Source: Micromonospora chalcea (GTDB taxonomy: Bacteria; Actinomycetota; Actinomycetes; Mycobacteriales; Micromonosporaceae). Taken from it: DNA of 64,000 nucleotides. The DNA is taken from positions 1 through 64,000 of the forward strand of contig NZ_MAGP01000094.1 in NCBI RefSeq assembly GCF_002926165.1, given 5' to 3'. Below, piece by piece: positions 42,696-51,885 of this stretch. The position numbers and the translations under genes are program-made. Each line of letters opens with the position of its first letter. Within the stretch, counting starts at the first letter, position 1. The notes beneath the pieces are model-generated. The model was not told the origin of the DNA and made no database searches. It saw only the letters and a program-made list of their open reading frames with translations.

Positions 42696-43196
42696 GTGCG
42701 AGTACGTGTCGAACAGACCGCCCTGCCGGGTATCGGCGTACGTCATGACCTGATGACGGAGTCCGGCCGCCGGCTCGGTGTGGTCTCCCACCGCAATGGC
42801 CGTCGCGACCTGGTCCTCTACGACCCGGAAGATCCCGACTCCTGTCAGCACGACATCCCCCTGACGGACGACGAGGCGGAGGCGCTCGCCGACATCCTCG
42901 GCGCGTCGCTGATGCTGGGTCAGCTCTCCGGGCTGCGCGAGCAGGCCGCCGGGCTGCTGACCGAGCAGATCGCCATTCCGGCCGGCTCGAAGTACGTCGG
43001 CAAGCGGCTGGGTGACACCAAGGCCCGGACCCGGACCAGCGCGTCGATCGTCGCCGTGCTGCGTCAGGGCACGGTGAACGTCTCGCCGGATCCCACTTTC
43101 CGGTTCGAAGCCGGCGACGTGGTCGTCGTGGTCGGTACCCGCCAGGGGCTCGACGGCGTGACCGCGATCCTCGCCGAGACCGACCCGGACGTCTGA
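42696..43196 (+). CDS. TrkA-C domain regulatory subunit of a cation:proton antiporter
   Basis: 166 residues. The C-terminal 80 residues form a TrkA-C (RCK-C) domain: I-P-A-G-S-K-Y-V-G-K-R-L-G-D-T, S-I-V-A-V-L-R-Q-G, and F-R-F-E-A-G-D-V-V-V-V-V-G-T. It resembles KhtT, the cytoplasmic gating subunit of K+/H+ antiporters. The start is GTG 42696 with TAGCCT (42683-42688) 7 bp upstream, suggesting a leaderless transcript. The antiporter gene follows after 5 bp. Confidence 0.85.
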   Translation: MRVRVEQTALPGIGVRHDLMTESGRRLGVVSHRNGRRDLVLYDPEDPDSCQHDIPLTDDEAEALADILGASLMLGQLSGLREQAAGLLTEQIAIPAGSKYVGKRLGDTKARTRTSASIVAVLRQGTVNVSPDPTFRFEAGDVVVVVGTRQGLDGVTAILAETDPDV

Positions 43197-43201
43197 CGCG
43201 T

Positions 43202-44419
43202 ATGCACGAAACCACAATCCTGCTCATCGAGGTCGGTGCGCTGCTGCTCCTGCTCGGCCTGCTCGGCCGGCTGAGCCGTCGCGTCGGTGTCTCGCCCATC
43301 CCGCTCTACCTGCTCGCCGGCCTGGCGTTCGGGCACGGTGGCCTGCTGCCGCTCAACGCCAGCGAGGAGTTCTTCGCCGTCGGCGCCGAGATCGGCGTGA
43401 TCCTGCTGCTGGTCATGCTCGGCCTGGAGTACAGCGCCAACGAACTGGTGGGCAACCTCCGCTCGGCCGCGCCGGCCGGTCTGATCGACGCGGTGCTCAA
43501 CGCGCTTCCCGGCTTCGGGTTCGCGCTGCTGCTCGGGTGGGGCTGGGTCGCCGCAGTGGTGCTCGGAGGCGTCACCTGGGTGTCGTCCTCGGGCGTGATC
43601 GCCAAGGTGCTCGGCGACCTGGGCCGGGTCGGTAACCGGGAGACGCCGGTGATCCTCTCCGTCCTGGTGATCGAGGACCTGGCGATGGCCCTCTACCTGC
43701 CGCTGGTCACCGCGCTGCTCGCCGGGGTCGGCCTGATGAAGGGCGGCATCGCGCTCGCCATCGCGGTGTTCACCGTCGTCGTGGTGCTGGCCGTGGCGAT
43801 CCGGTACGGCCACTTGATCTCCGCCGCGCTCTCCGCCAAGGACCCGGAGGCGCTCCTGCTCGGGGTGCTCGGCCTGACCCTGCTGGTCGCCGGTATCGCC
43901 GCCAAACTCCAGGTCTCCGCCGCTGTCGGCGCGTTCCTGGTCGGCATCGCGTTGTCCGGCCCGGTGGCGCACCACGCCACCGAACTGCTCTCCCCGCTGC
44001 GGGATCTCTTCGCCGCTGTCTTCTTCGTGTTCTTCGGGCTGGTCACCAACCCGCTGGACATGCCGCCGGTGCTGCTGCCGGCGCTGGTGCTGGCAGTGGT
44101 CACCATGGCGACGAAGGTGGCCACCGGCTACCTGGCCGCCCGCCGGGCAGGGATCGCCGAGCCCGGTCGCTGGCGGGCCGGCCTGGCGCTGACCCCGCGC
44201 GGCGAGTTCTCCATCGTCATCGCCGGACTCGCAGTCGCGGCCGCCTACCCGGTGAACCCGAAGCTGGCGGCGCTCGCCACCGCGTACGTGTTGATCACGG
44301 TGGTGACCGGGCCGCTGCTCGCCCGGCTGCCCGACACCCAGTGGTTCAAGCAGTGGCTGCGCTCCCGCGCCGCCGCCGCCCGTGCGGCAGCGGCGTTGCC
44401 CGCGCCGACCGGGGACTGA
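43202..44419 (+). CDS. CPA2-family monovalent cation:proton antiporter
   Basis: 405 residues with about 12 membrane helices. CPA2 motifs: L-G-L-E-Y-S in the third to fourth helix region, V-L-V-I-E-D-L-A-M-A-L-Y (the E-D substrate site) and L-A-L-T-P-R-G-E-F-S-I-V. The C-terminal RCK domains of Kef are absent. Paired with the TrkA-C protein, it resembles the KhtTU potassium/proton exchanger used in pH or detoxification responses. Confidence 0.9.
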   Translation: MHETTILLIEVGALLLLLGLLGRLSRRVGVSPIPLYLLAGLAFGHGGLLPLNASEEFFAVGAEIGVILLLVMLGLEYSANELVGNLRSAAPAGLIDAVLNALPGFGFALLLGWGWVAAVVLGGVTWVSSSGVIAKVLGDLGRVGNRETPVILSVLVIEDLAMALYLPLVTALLAGVGLMKGGIALAIAVFTVVVVLAVAIRYGHLISAALSAKDPEALLLGVLGLTLLVAGIAAKLQVSAAVGAFLVGIALSGPVAHHATELLSPLRDLFAAVFFVFFGLVTNPLDMPPVLLPALVLAVVTMATKVATGYLAARRAGIAEPGRWRAGLALTPRGEFSIVIAGLAVAAAYPVNPKLAALATAYVLITVVTGPLLARLPDTQWFKQWLRSRAAAARAAAALPAPTGD

Positions 44420-44423
44420 CCCG

Positions 44424-44462
44424 CGCCGGGCCGGACCTGCCACAGGCAGATCCGGCCCGGCG
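44424..44462 (+). terminator. terminator after the antiporter
   Basis: CGCCGGGCCGGA (44424-44435) pairs with TCCGGCCCGGCG (44451-44462), a 12-bp perfect stem directly after the stop. The rest of the gap to 44584 shows no clear promoter. Confidence 0.8.
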
Positions 44463-44583
44463 TTGTCAAATTGATCCCCGGAAGGTCTACCACTGCTCCG
44501 CTCAGCCGCGTTAACGTTTCGGCCCAGCAGCCAGGGTCCGCGGGTGGCCGGTGCCCCCGCCAGCGCAAGCGGAAGGTCGGCCG

Positions 44584-45012
44584 GTGAGCGTGCAGGAAGA
44601 TACGTTCCACGGCTTCGCCAATCCGGTCGATCCCTCGCCCGCCGAACTCCGGGCGTGGGCCTATCAACCGGATTCGGTGCCGCTGACCTCGATGCCGCCC
44701 GACTGGGACCTGCTGGTCGCCGGTGACCATCTGGTGCAGACGCTGTTCGACCTGGCGATGGACGAGCGCTGCCCGGCCCGGCGGTTCGCGCTGCACTGCC
44801 TCTACATCTACGCCGCCGACGGCATCCGGACGAACTTCCGCGCCCATCCCAAGCGCCGGTTCCGCAAGCTTGTCGAGCAGGCCGAACGCGCCGGTGACGA
44901 CCTGATGCGCAACTGGGCGCACAACAGCCGCGTGCTGCTCGCCCGGCCCGACCTGTTCGTCTACCGGGACTGGTGCGAGGGCGGCCTGGTCCGCGAGAAC
45001 CGCCGCCTCTGA
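44584..45012 (+). CDS. conserved hypothetical protein
   Basis: 142 residues, soluble, with two Cys and mixed helical content (H-L-V-Q-T-L-F-D-L-A-M-D-E-R-C-P-A-R-R-F, then Y-A-A-D-G-I-R-T-N-F). GTG 44584 follows GGAAGG at 44570-44575. No recognised domain. A terminator shared with the convergent 45083-45289 gene lies 24 bp after it. Confidence 0.65.
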   Translation: MSVQEDTFHGFANPVDPSPAELRAWAYQPDSVPLTSMPPDWDLLVAGDHLVQTLFDLAMDERCPARRFALHCLYIYAADGIRTNFRAHPKRRFRKLVEQAERAGDDLMRNWAHNSRVLLARPDLFVYRDWCEGGLVRENRRL

Positions 45013-45036
45013 CGCGTCGCCGGCTTGAACGGCGAA

Positions 45037-45067
45037 CGGGCCGGGATCCCCCGTGGATCCCGGCCCG
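45037..45067. terminator. bidirectional terminator
   Basis: CGGGCCGGGATCC (45037-45049) and GGATCCCGGCCCG (45055-45067), a 13-bp perfect stem between convergent genes. Confidence 0.8.
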
Positions 45068-45082
45068 CACGTCGGCGGATCG

Positions 45083-45289
45083 TCAGGTCGACCCGCCCTG
45101 CTTCTTGCGCCTCTCGTCGTCCCGGGCCCGGTCCACGCCGTGGTCCGTCTGGTCGGCGAAGCGCCCTTCCTTGACCTTGTCGCTGAAGCGTCCCTCGGTG
45201 ACCCGGTCGAACCGCTCGCGGACGTTCTCGGCCACCTTCTCCAGCCGTTCCTCGGCGCGTTCCGCCACCTTCTTAGCCGGTTCCGCCAT
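45083..45289 (-). CDS. small charged coiled-coil protein
   Basis: 68 residues, nearly half Glu, Asp, Lys and Arg, with an amphipathic heptad pattern throughout and no hydrophobic core beyond it. Repeated V-T-E-G-R-F-S-D-K-V and V-K-E-G-R-F-A-D-Q-T suggest a short internal duplication. It vaguely resembles MT0933-type antitoxins but has no adjacent toxin gene. Start ATG 45289 with a close GGGGAG. Confidence 0.5.
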   Translation of the reverse strand: MAEPAKKVAERAEERLEKVAENVRERFDRVTEGRFSDKVKEGRFADQTDHGVDRARDDERRKKQGGST

Positions 45290-45422
45290 GGCTCCCCCTG
45301 CCAACTCGGCGTCCGATTTAGGGGTTTTGGCCCTACCGGCGAGCCTAGTCGACAGCGCCCTGCCGCATCCCGCATTCCCCGACGAGCGCCCCGAACCAGG
45401 GACGCACGAGGGCCGGACGTAC

Positions 45423-45465
45423 GAAGGCCGGCGCGGCCCCGGGGGAGCGGGGCGCGCCGGCCTTC
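45423..45465 (-). terminator. terminator after hspR
   Basis: GAAGGCCGGCGCG (45423-45435) and CGCGCCGGCCTTC (45453-45465) form a 13-bp perfect stem 11 bp beyond the hspR stop, closing the dnaK operon. Confidence 0.75.
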
Positions 45466-45475
45466 CGGTGAAAGG

Positions 45476-45916
45476 TCAGCGGTCGGGAGCGCGGCGTGGT
45501 CGCCAGACGACGAGCGCGGTGGACGTGCGGTTGGTCGGCACGAGGTCGCCGCGGGCAAAGCCACCGAGCGACTCCAGCTCGGCGATCCGCCGGTACGCGG
45601 CGTCCAGCTCCGCCTCCAGCCGGGCCACCCGCTGCTGTGCCTCTTCGAGCAGCCGCTCCAGCCCGATGATCCGCTTGACCCCGGCCAGGTTGATCCCGTC
45701 GTCCTGGCTGAGCCGCTGCACCTCGCGGAGCAGCACCACGTCCCGGACGCTGTACCGGCGACCACCGCCGGACGCCCGGCCGGCCTGCACCAGGCCCAGC
45801 CGGTCGTACTGGCGCAGCGTCTGGGGGTGCATTCCCGCCATCCGCGCAGCCACCGAGATCATCAACACCTTGGCCTCGTAGGCCGGGTCACCCGAGCCGA
45901 CGTACTCCTCCGACAT
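45476..45916 (-). CDS. hspR: HspR, MerR-family heat-shock repressor
   Basis: 146 residues. An N-terminal MerR helix-turn-helix (I-S-V-A-A-R-M-A-G-M-H-P-Q-T-L-R-Q-Y-D-R-L-G-L-V and R-Y-S-V-R-D-V-V-L-L) is followed by a coiled-coil. HspR binds HAIR repeats together with DnaK as co-repressor and controls the dnaK operon and clpB. Both sites are visible here (49938 and 41461). It is the last gene of the operon, 24 bp after dnaJ. Confidence 0.95.
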   Translation of the reverse strand: MSEEYVGSGDPAYEAKVLMISVAARMAGMHPQTLRQYDRLGLVQAGRASGGGRRYSVRDVVLLREVQRLSQDDGINLAGVKRIIGLERLLEEAQQRVARLEAELDAAYRRIAELESLGGFARGDLVPTNRTSTALVVWRPRRAPDR

Positions 45917-45940
45917 GCCCGCTCACCTCCGCTGCCGCCG

Positions 45941-47122
45941 TCAACTGAATCGACGTACCCGCGCGTCGAGATGTTCCCGCGCGGCGGGCGGAGTCTGCTC
46001 CGCGAAGGTCTCCAGCGCCGCCCGCGCCTCGTCCGAGACCTTCGCCGGGACCACCACGTCGAGCGTGACCAGCAGGTCACCGGCGCGGCCGTCCTTGCGT
46101 ACGACGCCCTTGCCGCGGGCGCGCAGCACCCGCCCGCTGGGCGTACCCGGTGGCACCCGCAGCGTCACCGTCCCGTCCAGGGTCGGCACGCGCAGGTCGG
46201 TGCCGAGGACCGCCTCGGCGTACGTGATCGGGACGTTCAGGGTCAGATCGTCCCCGGTACGCCCGAACAGCTCGTCCGGGCGGACCTTCACCTGCACGAA
46301 CAGGTCGCCGGCCGAGCCGCCCCGCTCACCGGGCTCACCCCGGCCGGCCAGGCGGATCCGCTGCCCGTCGGCCACCCCGGCCGGGAAGCGCACGTTCAGC
46401 GTGCGGGTCTTGGTGACACCGCCGGTGCCGTGGCACTCCGGGCACTTCTCCTCGACGATCGTGCCGACGCCCTGGCAGTTGCGACACGGCTCGGAGAAGC
46501 TGAACGACCCCTGGTTGCGGGTGGTCACGCCGGCGCCGTGGCAGACCGGGCAGGCCACCGGCTGGGTACCCGGCTTCGCGCCGTTGCCGTGGCAGGTGTC
46601 GCAGACGCCGGGCGCGCGCAGCGTCAGCGGCAGCGTGACGCCGCGTACCGCATCCTCGAAATCGAGCGCCACCTCGGTCTCGACGTCCCGGCCCCGCGCC
46701 GGACCGCGCGGACGCGCCGCGCCGCCCCCGCCGCCGGAGAAGATCGAGCTGAACAGGTCGGTGAAACCGCCGCCGCCGAACCGGGTGTCCCCGCCGCCCG
46801 CGCCGCCGCCGAACAGGTCGGAGACGTCGAACGGCACGCCGCCCGGCTGGCCCGCGCCGCGGGCGCTGCGGCGGAAGGCGCCCGAGCCGAACAGCGAGCG
46901 CATCTCGTCGTACTCGCGTCGCTTCTTCTCGTCGCCCAGCACCGCGTACGCCTCGGAGACGGTCTTGAACCGCTCCTCGGCCCCGGTGTCGCCGGGGTTG
47001 TGGTCCGGGTGCGACTCCCGGGCCAGCTTGCGGTACGCCTTCTTGATCTCGTCCGAGGAGGCGGACTTCTCCACGCCCAACGCGGCGTAGTAGTCCTTCT
47101 CGATCCAGTCCTTGGAACTCAC
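45941..47122 (-). CDS. dnaJ: DnaJ co-chaperone
   Basis: 393 residues. J-domain (about 8-75, with H-P-D), Gly/Phe-rich linker (about 85-150), four C-x-x-C-x-G-x-G-type zinc repeats (about 200-260; C-D-T-C, C-P-V-C, C-R-N-C and C-P-E-C), then the beta-sandwich substrate domains. This is a type I DnaJ that stimulates DnaK ATPase. GTG 47122 starts the protein; six upstream codons are open but not conserved. Confidence 0.95.
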   Translation of the reverse strand: MSSKDWIEKDYYAALGVEKSASSDEIKKAYRKLARESHPDHNPGDTGAEERFKTVSEAYAVLGDEKKRREYDEMRSLFGSGAFRRSARGAGQPGGVPFDVSDLFGGGAGGGDTRFGGGGFTDLFSSIFSGGGGGAARPRGPARGRDVETEVALDFEDAVRGVTLPLTLRAPGVCDTCHGNGAKPGTQPVACPVCHGAGVTTRNQGSFSFSEPCRNCQGVGTIVEEKCPECHGTGGVTKTRTLNVRFPAGVADGQRIRLAGRGEPGERGGSAGDLFVQVKVRPDELFGRTGDDLTLNVPITYAEAVLGTDLRVPTLDGTVTLRVPPGTPSGRVLRARGKGVVRKDGRAGDLLVTLDVVVPAKVSDEARAALETFAEQTPPAAREHLDARVRRFS

Positions 47123-47201
47123 CGGTCCACCCCCTTCCACGGGTCGAAGCCCGGCCGTCCCGCCCGCCCGGTGGGGGCGGGCGGGACGTCACGGGTCGGC
47201 A

Positions 47202-47936
47202 CTACTCCGGGTCCGCGACCGCGACCATGGCGGGCCGCAGCAGCCGCTCGCCGAGCTGGTAACCGCGGCGCATGACCTGTACGCAGGTCGACTCGGTCAC
47301 GTCGGCGGAGGTCTGGTGCGCCACCGCCTCGTGCCGGGTCGGGTCGAACGGGTCGCCCTTCTCGCCGAACGCGGTCAGGCCGAACTTGCCCAGCGCGGCG
47401 GTGAGCTGCTCGGCCACGCTGCCGAACGGGCCCACCAGATCGCCGTGCTCACGGGCCCGGTCCAGGTCGTCGGGGATCGGCAGCAGCGCGCTGAGCACAG
47501 TGCCGGTGGCCTGCTCCTGGACCAGGTTGCGGTCCCGGTCGACCCGCTTGCGGTAGTTGGCGTACTCCGCCGTGACCCGCTGGAGGTCGCGGGTGCGCTC
47601 CTCCAGGTCGGTGCGGAGCGACTCCAGCTCGGCGCCGAGCGGCGCGGTGAGGTCCGTCTCCCCGCTCGGCTCGGCCGGGGAGTCGACCACCGTCGGCCCG
47701 GTGACCTCGGCCTCGCCGCCGATCTCGTCGACCACGACCTCGGCCTCCTCGACCAGCCCTTCGGCGGGCGCGTCGGCAGCGGCGTCCGCCGCCGAGGCGT
47801 CGTTCGCCGGCTGCTCGGTCACCTTGCCGAGCTTGCGCTTGTCGCGGATGACGACCCGGGGTTCGTCGCCGGCGTCCTTGCCGGCGCCCGCCGACCCGGT
47901 GGCACCCGGGTCGGCCGCGCGTGGCTTGTCCGTCAT
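47202..47936 (-). CDS. grpE: GrpE nucleotide-exchange factor
   Basis: 244 residues. About 100 disordered acidic residues precede the GrpE coiled coil and four-helix core (Y-A-N-Y-R-K-R-V-D-R-D) and the beta domain (H-E-A-V-A-H-Q, V-x-x-V-M-R-R-G-Y-x-L-G-E-R-L-L-R-P-A). It releases ADP from DnaK. Located between dnaK and dnaJ, the usual actinobacterial order. Confidence 0.95.
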   Translation of the reverse strand: MTDKPRAADPGATGSAGAGKDAGDEPRVVIRDKRKLGKVTEQPANDASAADAAADAPAEGLVEEAEVVVDEIGGEAEVTGPTVVDSPAEPSGETDLTAPLGAELESLRTDLEERTRDLQRVTAEYANYRKRVDRDRNLVQEQATGTVLSALLPIPDDLDRAREHGDLVGPFGSVAEQLTAALGKFGLTAFGEKGDPFDPTRHEAVAHQTSADVTESTCVQVMRRGYQLGERLLRPAMVAVADPE

Positions 47937-47984
47937 GCGGTTACCTCATCCCTCTGCCGTGCGAATCGTGTCCGGGACCGGATG

Positions 47985-49856
47985 TCACTTCTTGTCCTCG
48001 TCCACGATCTCCGCGTCGACCACGTCGTCATCGCCGCCGGCCTTCGGGCCACCGGTCGCGCCCGCGCCCGCGCCGGCGCCCGGCCCGGCCGCGCCACCCG
48101 GCGCCGCCTGCTCGCCCTCCTGCTGCTGGGCGTAGAGCAGCGAGCCGGCCTGCTGGGAGACCTGCGCCAGCTTCTCGTGCGCGGACTTGATCTTCTCGAT
48201 GTCCTGGCCGCCGAGCGCGCTGCGCAGCTCGCCGAGGGCCTCGTTGAGCTGGTCACGGTTCTCGCTGGGCAGCTTGTCGCCGCTCTCGGCGAGGAACTTC
48301 TCGGTCTGCCACTGGAGCGCCTCGGCCACGTTGCGGGTCTCGGCCTCCTCGCGGCGGCGCTTGTCCTCGTCGGCGTGCTCCTCGGCGTCCCGGCGCATCC
48401 GCTCGATGTCGTCCTTCGGCAGCGAGGAGCCGCCGGTGATCGTCATCTTCTGCTCCTTGCCGGTGCCCAGGTCCTTGGCGTGCACGTTCACGATGCCGTT
48501 GGCGTCGATGTCGAACGTGACCTCGATCTGCGGCACGCCGCGCGGGGCCGGCGGGAGGCCGGTCAGCTCGAAGGTGCCGAGCTTCTTGTTGTAGGCCGCG
48601 ATCTCCCGCTCGCCCTGGAACACCTGGATCAGCACCGACGGCTGGTTGTCGTCGGCCGTGGTGAAGACCTCGGAGCGCTTGGTCGGGATGGTGGTGTTGC
48701 GCTCGATGAGCTTGGTGAAGATGCCGCCCTTGGTCTCGATGCCCAGGCTCAGCGGGGTCACGTCGAGCAGCAGGACGTCCTTGACCTCGCCCTTGAGCAC
48801 ACCGGCCTGGAGCGCGGCGCCGACGGCGACGACCTCGTCCGGGTTGACGCCCTTGTTCGGGTCGCGGCCGGTGAGCTGCTTGACCAGGTCGGTGACGGCC
48901 GGCATCCGGGTCGAGCCGCCGACCAGGATGACGTGGTCGACGTCGGAGATCTTGATGCCGGCGTCCTTGACGGCCTGCTCGAACGGGCCCTTGCAGCGGT
49001 CCAGCAGGTCCTGCGTCATGCGCTGGAACTCTGCGCGGCTGAGCGTCACGTCGAGGTGCAGCGGGCCGGCCGAGCCGGCGGTGATGTACGGCAGGTTGAT
49101 GTTGCTGGTGGTGGCGGCGGACAGCTCGATCTTGGCCTTCTCGGCCGCCTCCTTGAGCCGCTGCATGGCCATCTTGTCCTGCGAGAGGTCGATGCCGTGC
49201 TCACCGCGGAACGTCTTCACCAGGTGGTCGATGATGCGCTGGTCCCAGTCGTCACCGCCGAGCTGGTTGTCACCGCTGGTGGACTTGACCTCCACCACGC
49301 CCTCGGCCAGCTCCAGCAGCGACACGTCGAAGGTGCCGCCACCGAGGTCGAAGACCAGGACGGTCTGCTCCTTGGAACCCTTGTCCAGGCCGTACGCCAG
49401 GGCGGCCGCGGTCGGCTCGTTCACGATCCGCAGCACGTTGAAGCCGGCGATCTCACCGGCCTCCTTGGTGGCCTGGCGCTGCCCGTCGTTGAAGTAGGCG
49501 GGGACGGTGATCACCGCGTCGGTGATCTGCTCGCCCAGGTACGCCTCGGCGTCCCGCTTGAGCTTCATCAGCGTGCGGGCCGAGATCTCCTGCGGGGTGT
49601 ACTTCTTGCCGTCGATGTCGACGGTCCAGTTGGTGCCGATCTCCCGCTTGACCGAGCGGATGGTCCGGTCGGGGTTGGTCACCGCCTGGCGCTTGGCGAC
49701 CTCACCGACGAGCACCTCGCCGTTGCGGGCGAACGCGACGATCGAGGGAGTCGTACGCGAGCCCTCTGCGTTGGCGATGACGGTGGGCTCACCGCCCTCG
49801 AGAACGCTGACGCAGGAGTTCGTCGTGCCGAGGTCGATGCCGACCGCACGTGCCAT
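47985..49856 (-). CDS. dnaK: DnaK (Hsp70) chaperone
   Basis: 623 residues: an ATPase domain starting [11 protein letters not shown], with [10 protein letters not shown] and [10 protein letters not shown], then a substrate domain, lid and a Gly-rich tail ending V-V-D-A-E-I-V-D-E. It leads the operon dnaK-grpE-dnaJ-hspR and is controlled by the HAIR box 82 bp upstream of its start. It also serves as HspR co-repressor. Confidence 0.97.
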   Translation of the reverse strand: MARAVGIDLGTTNSCVSVLEGGEPTVIANAEGSRTTPSIVAFARNGEVLVGEVAKRQAVTNPDRTIRSVKREIGTNWTVDIDGKKYTPQEISARTLMKLKRDAEAYLGEQITDAVITVPAYFNDGQRQATKEAGEIAGFNVLRIVNEPTAAALAYGLDKGSKEQTVLVFDLGGGTFDVSLLELAEGVVEVKSTSGDNQLGGDDWDQRIIDHLVKTFRGEHGIDLSQDKMAMQRLKEAAEKAKIELSAATTSNINLPYITAGSAGPLHLDVTLSRAEFQRMTQDLLDRCKGPFEQAVKDAGIKISDVDHVILVGGSTRMPAVTDLVKQLTGRDPNKGVNPDEVVAVGAALQAGVLKGEVKDVLLLDVTPLSLGIETKGGIFTKLIERNTTIPTKRSEVFTTADDNQPSVLIQVFQGEREIAAYNKKLGTFELTGLPPAPRGVPQIEVTFDIDANGIVNVHAKDLGTGKEQKMTITGGSSLPKDDIERMRRDAEEHADEDKRRREEAETRNVAEALQWQTEKFLAESGDKLPSENRDQLNEALGELRSALGGQDIEKIKSAHEKLAQVSQQAGSLLYAQQQEGEQAAPGGAAGPGAGAGAGATGGPKAGGDDDVVDAEIVDEDKK

Positions 49857-49937
49857 GTTCGCTTCCTCGCTTCGTAACGGGTGAGCAGGTCAGACGGCCT
49901 GCCCGGGAGGGCCGCCCGGAAGCGACCGCACCACAAG

Positions 49938-49956
49938 TTGAGTGAACTTGACTCAA
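49938..49956 (-). promoter_or_regulatory. HAIR box (HspR operator) of the dnaK operon
   Basis: TTGAGT-GAACTTG-ACTCAA, an exact match to the HAIR core TTGAGT-N7-ACTCAA. It lies between dnaK and the divergent dynamin-like genes and could influence both. Confidence 0.9.
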
Positions 49957-50067
49957 TAGTGCCACGCCATCGCCAAACCGCAAGTCGAGGTTGAGCCGAC
50001 CCGGCGCAACCCGACCGTTACTACTGTCCGGTTGTCTTACCTTGCGTCGGTCGGGCACGCTTTAGCG

Positions 50068-51885
50068 GTGACGACGCATGGCGATTCCGCCACCCGTGCC
50101 GGCGCGCCCGCCGTCGCAGCCCGCACCGGAGCCACCACCGGCGCCGACCAGCCTGCGCACGCCGCGGAGGGCCTGCCCGCCGCGCTCACCGGCCTGCGGT
50201 CGGCGATCGGCGCGGCCCGCTTCCCGCTCGCCCTCCCGTCGGCCGAGCCGGCCCGGCACGCCGCCACGAGCCTCACCGACCAGCTCGACGACTACCTGCT
50301 TCCCCGGCTGGCCCGGCTCGACGCCCCGCTGCTGGTGGTGGTCGGCGGCTCCACCGGCGCGGGCAAGTCGACGCTCGTCAACAGCCTGGTCCAGGCACGG
50401 GTCAGCGCGGCCGGGGTGCTCCGCCCCACCACCCGCTCCCCGGTGCTGGTGTGCAGCCCGACCGACGCGGCCTGGTTCCGACAGGGCGAGCTGCTGCCCG
50501 GCCTGACCCGGACCACCGAGCCGAGCGAGCAGCCGGGCACCCTGCACCTGGTCACCGCACCGGCGCTGCCGCCCGGCCTGGCCTTCCTCGACGCGCCCGA
50601 CATCGACTCGGTGGTCGACGCCAACCGGGCGCTCGCCGGGCAACTGCTCGCCGCCGCCGACCTCTGGCTGTTCGTCACCACCGCCGCCCGGTACGCCGAC
50701 GCCGTCCCCTGGGAGCTGCTTCGCAGCGCCCGCGCCCGGGGCACCGCAGTGGCGATGGTGCTGGACCGGGTCCCCCCGGAGGCCGCCGACGAGGTCGCCG
50801 CCCACCTGTCCGAGATGCTCGCCGAGCAGGAGCTGGGTGCCGCGCCGCTGTTCGTGCTGCCGGAGACCTGGGTGGACGGGCAGGGGCTGCTGCCGGACCG
50901 GATAACCGCCCCGCTCAGTGACTGGTTCGCCCGGCTCGCCGCCGACGCCGACGCCCGCGCCGCGGTGGTCCGGCAGACGCTCGACGGCGCGCTGGCCGCG
51001 CTGCACCCGGTGGTGGAGGCGCTCGCCGAGGCCGCCGACGAGCAGTGCACCGCCGCCGACGCGCTGGACGAACGGGTACGGGCCGCGTACCGGGGCGCCG
51101 AGCGGAGCGTCGACCAGGGGCTCAGGGACGGCCGGCTGCTGCGCGGCGAGGTGCTGGCCCGCTGGCAGGAGTTCATCGGCACCGGCGAGTTCTTCCGGGG
51201 CCTGGAGGCACGCATCGGCCGGCTGCGGGACCGGGTCGTCGCGGCGGTCACCGGGCGGCCCGCGCCCGCCGCGGAACTGCGTACCGCGATCGAGTCGCAG
51301 CTCGTCACGCTGCTGCGCGGCGTGGCCGCCGAGGCGGCGGAGAACGCGTACACCGGTTGGAAGGCGCACCCGGCCGGCGCGGCGCTGCTGGAGCCGGATC
51401 TGGCCCACGCCTCGGCCGACCTGCCGGAGCGGGCCGAGCAGCTGGTCCGCGACTGGCAGCGCGGCGTGCTGGAACTGGTCCGGGTCGAGGGCGGCGACCG
51501 GCGGTTCGTGGCCCGCACCGCGGCGTACGCGGTGAACGCCACCGGCCTCGCCGTCATGATCGGCGTGTTCGCCTCCACCGCGTTCATCCCCACCGGGCTG
51601 GAGGTCGCCGCCGGCACCGGCACGGCGGTCGCCGGGCAGACCGTGCTCCAGGCGATCTTCGGCGACCAGGCGGTGCGGAACCTGGCCCGCAAGGCCCGGA
51701 TCGACCTGCTCGACCGGACCGGCAAGCTGCTGGCCGAGGAAGCCGAGCGCTTCCTGGCCCGCACCGAGGCCGAGCGCCCGGCCGACAACGCCGGCGCGGC
51801 GCTGCGCTGGGCCGCCCTGGAGGTCGAGCGGGCCCGGCACCGGAGCGGCTTGTTCCCGAGCCCCGAGCAGGACGGACGCCAGTGA
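50068..51885 (+). CDS. dynamin-like GTPase, DynA-like
   Basis: 605 residues from GTG 50068. GTPase motifs: G-G-S-T-G-A-G-K-S-T (about 93-101), R-P-T-T-R switch, and D-A-P-D-I-D (G3). A long helical stalk follows, with one or two membrane segments near the C-terminus (about 490-530: V-M-I-G-V-F-A-S-T-A-F-I-P). Length and pairing match Streptomyces DynA, a membrane-bound dynamin that stabilises FtsZ rings at sporulation septa; this assignment is from memory of the family. It overlaps the second GTPase gene (GTGA). Confidence 0.7.
   Translation: MTTHGDSATRAGAPAVAARTGATTGADQPAHAAEGLPAALTGLRSAIGAARFPLALPSAEPARHAATSLTDQLDDYLLPRLARLDAPLLVVVGGSTGAGKSTLVNSLVQARVSAAGVLRPTTRSPVLVCSPTDAAWFRQGELLPGLTRTTEPSEQPGTLHLVTAPALPPGLAFLDAPDIDSVVDANRALAGQLLAAADLWLFVTTAARYADAVPWELLRSARARGTAVAMVLDRVPPEAADEVAAHLSEMLAEQELGAAPLFVLPETWVDGQGLLPDRITAPLSDWFARLAADADARAAVVRQTLDGALAALHPVVEALAEAADEQCTAADALDERVRAAYRGAERSVDQGLRDGRLLRGEVLARWQEFIGTGEFFRGLEARIGRLRDRVVAAVTGRPAPAAELRTAIESQLVTLLRGVAAEAAENAYTGWKAHPAGAALLEPDLAHASADLPERAEQLVRDWQRGVLELVRVEGGDRRFVARTAAYAVNATGLAVMIGVFASTAFIPTGLEVAAGTGTAVAGQTVLQAIFGDQAVRNLARKARIDLLDRTGKLLAEEAERFLARTEAERPADNAGAALRWAALEVERARHRSGLFPSPEQDGRQ

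Noticed and set aside
45083..45289. Antitoxin of a toxin-antitoxin pair
   Set aside because: The resemblance is limited to charged coiled-coil composition, and no toxin-like gene is adjacent.
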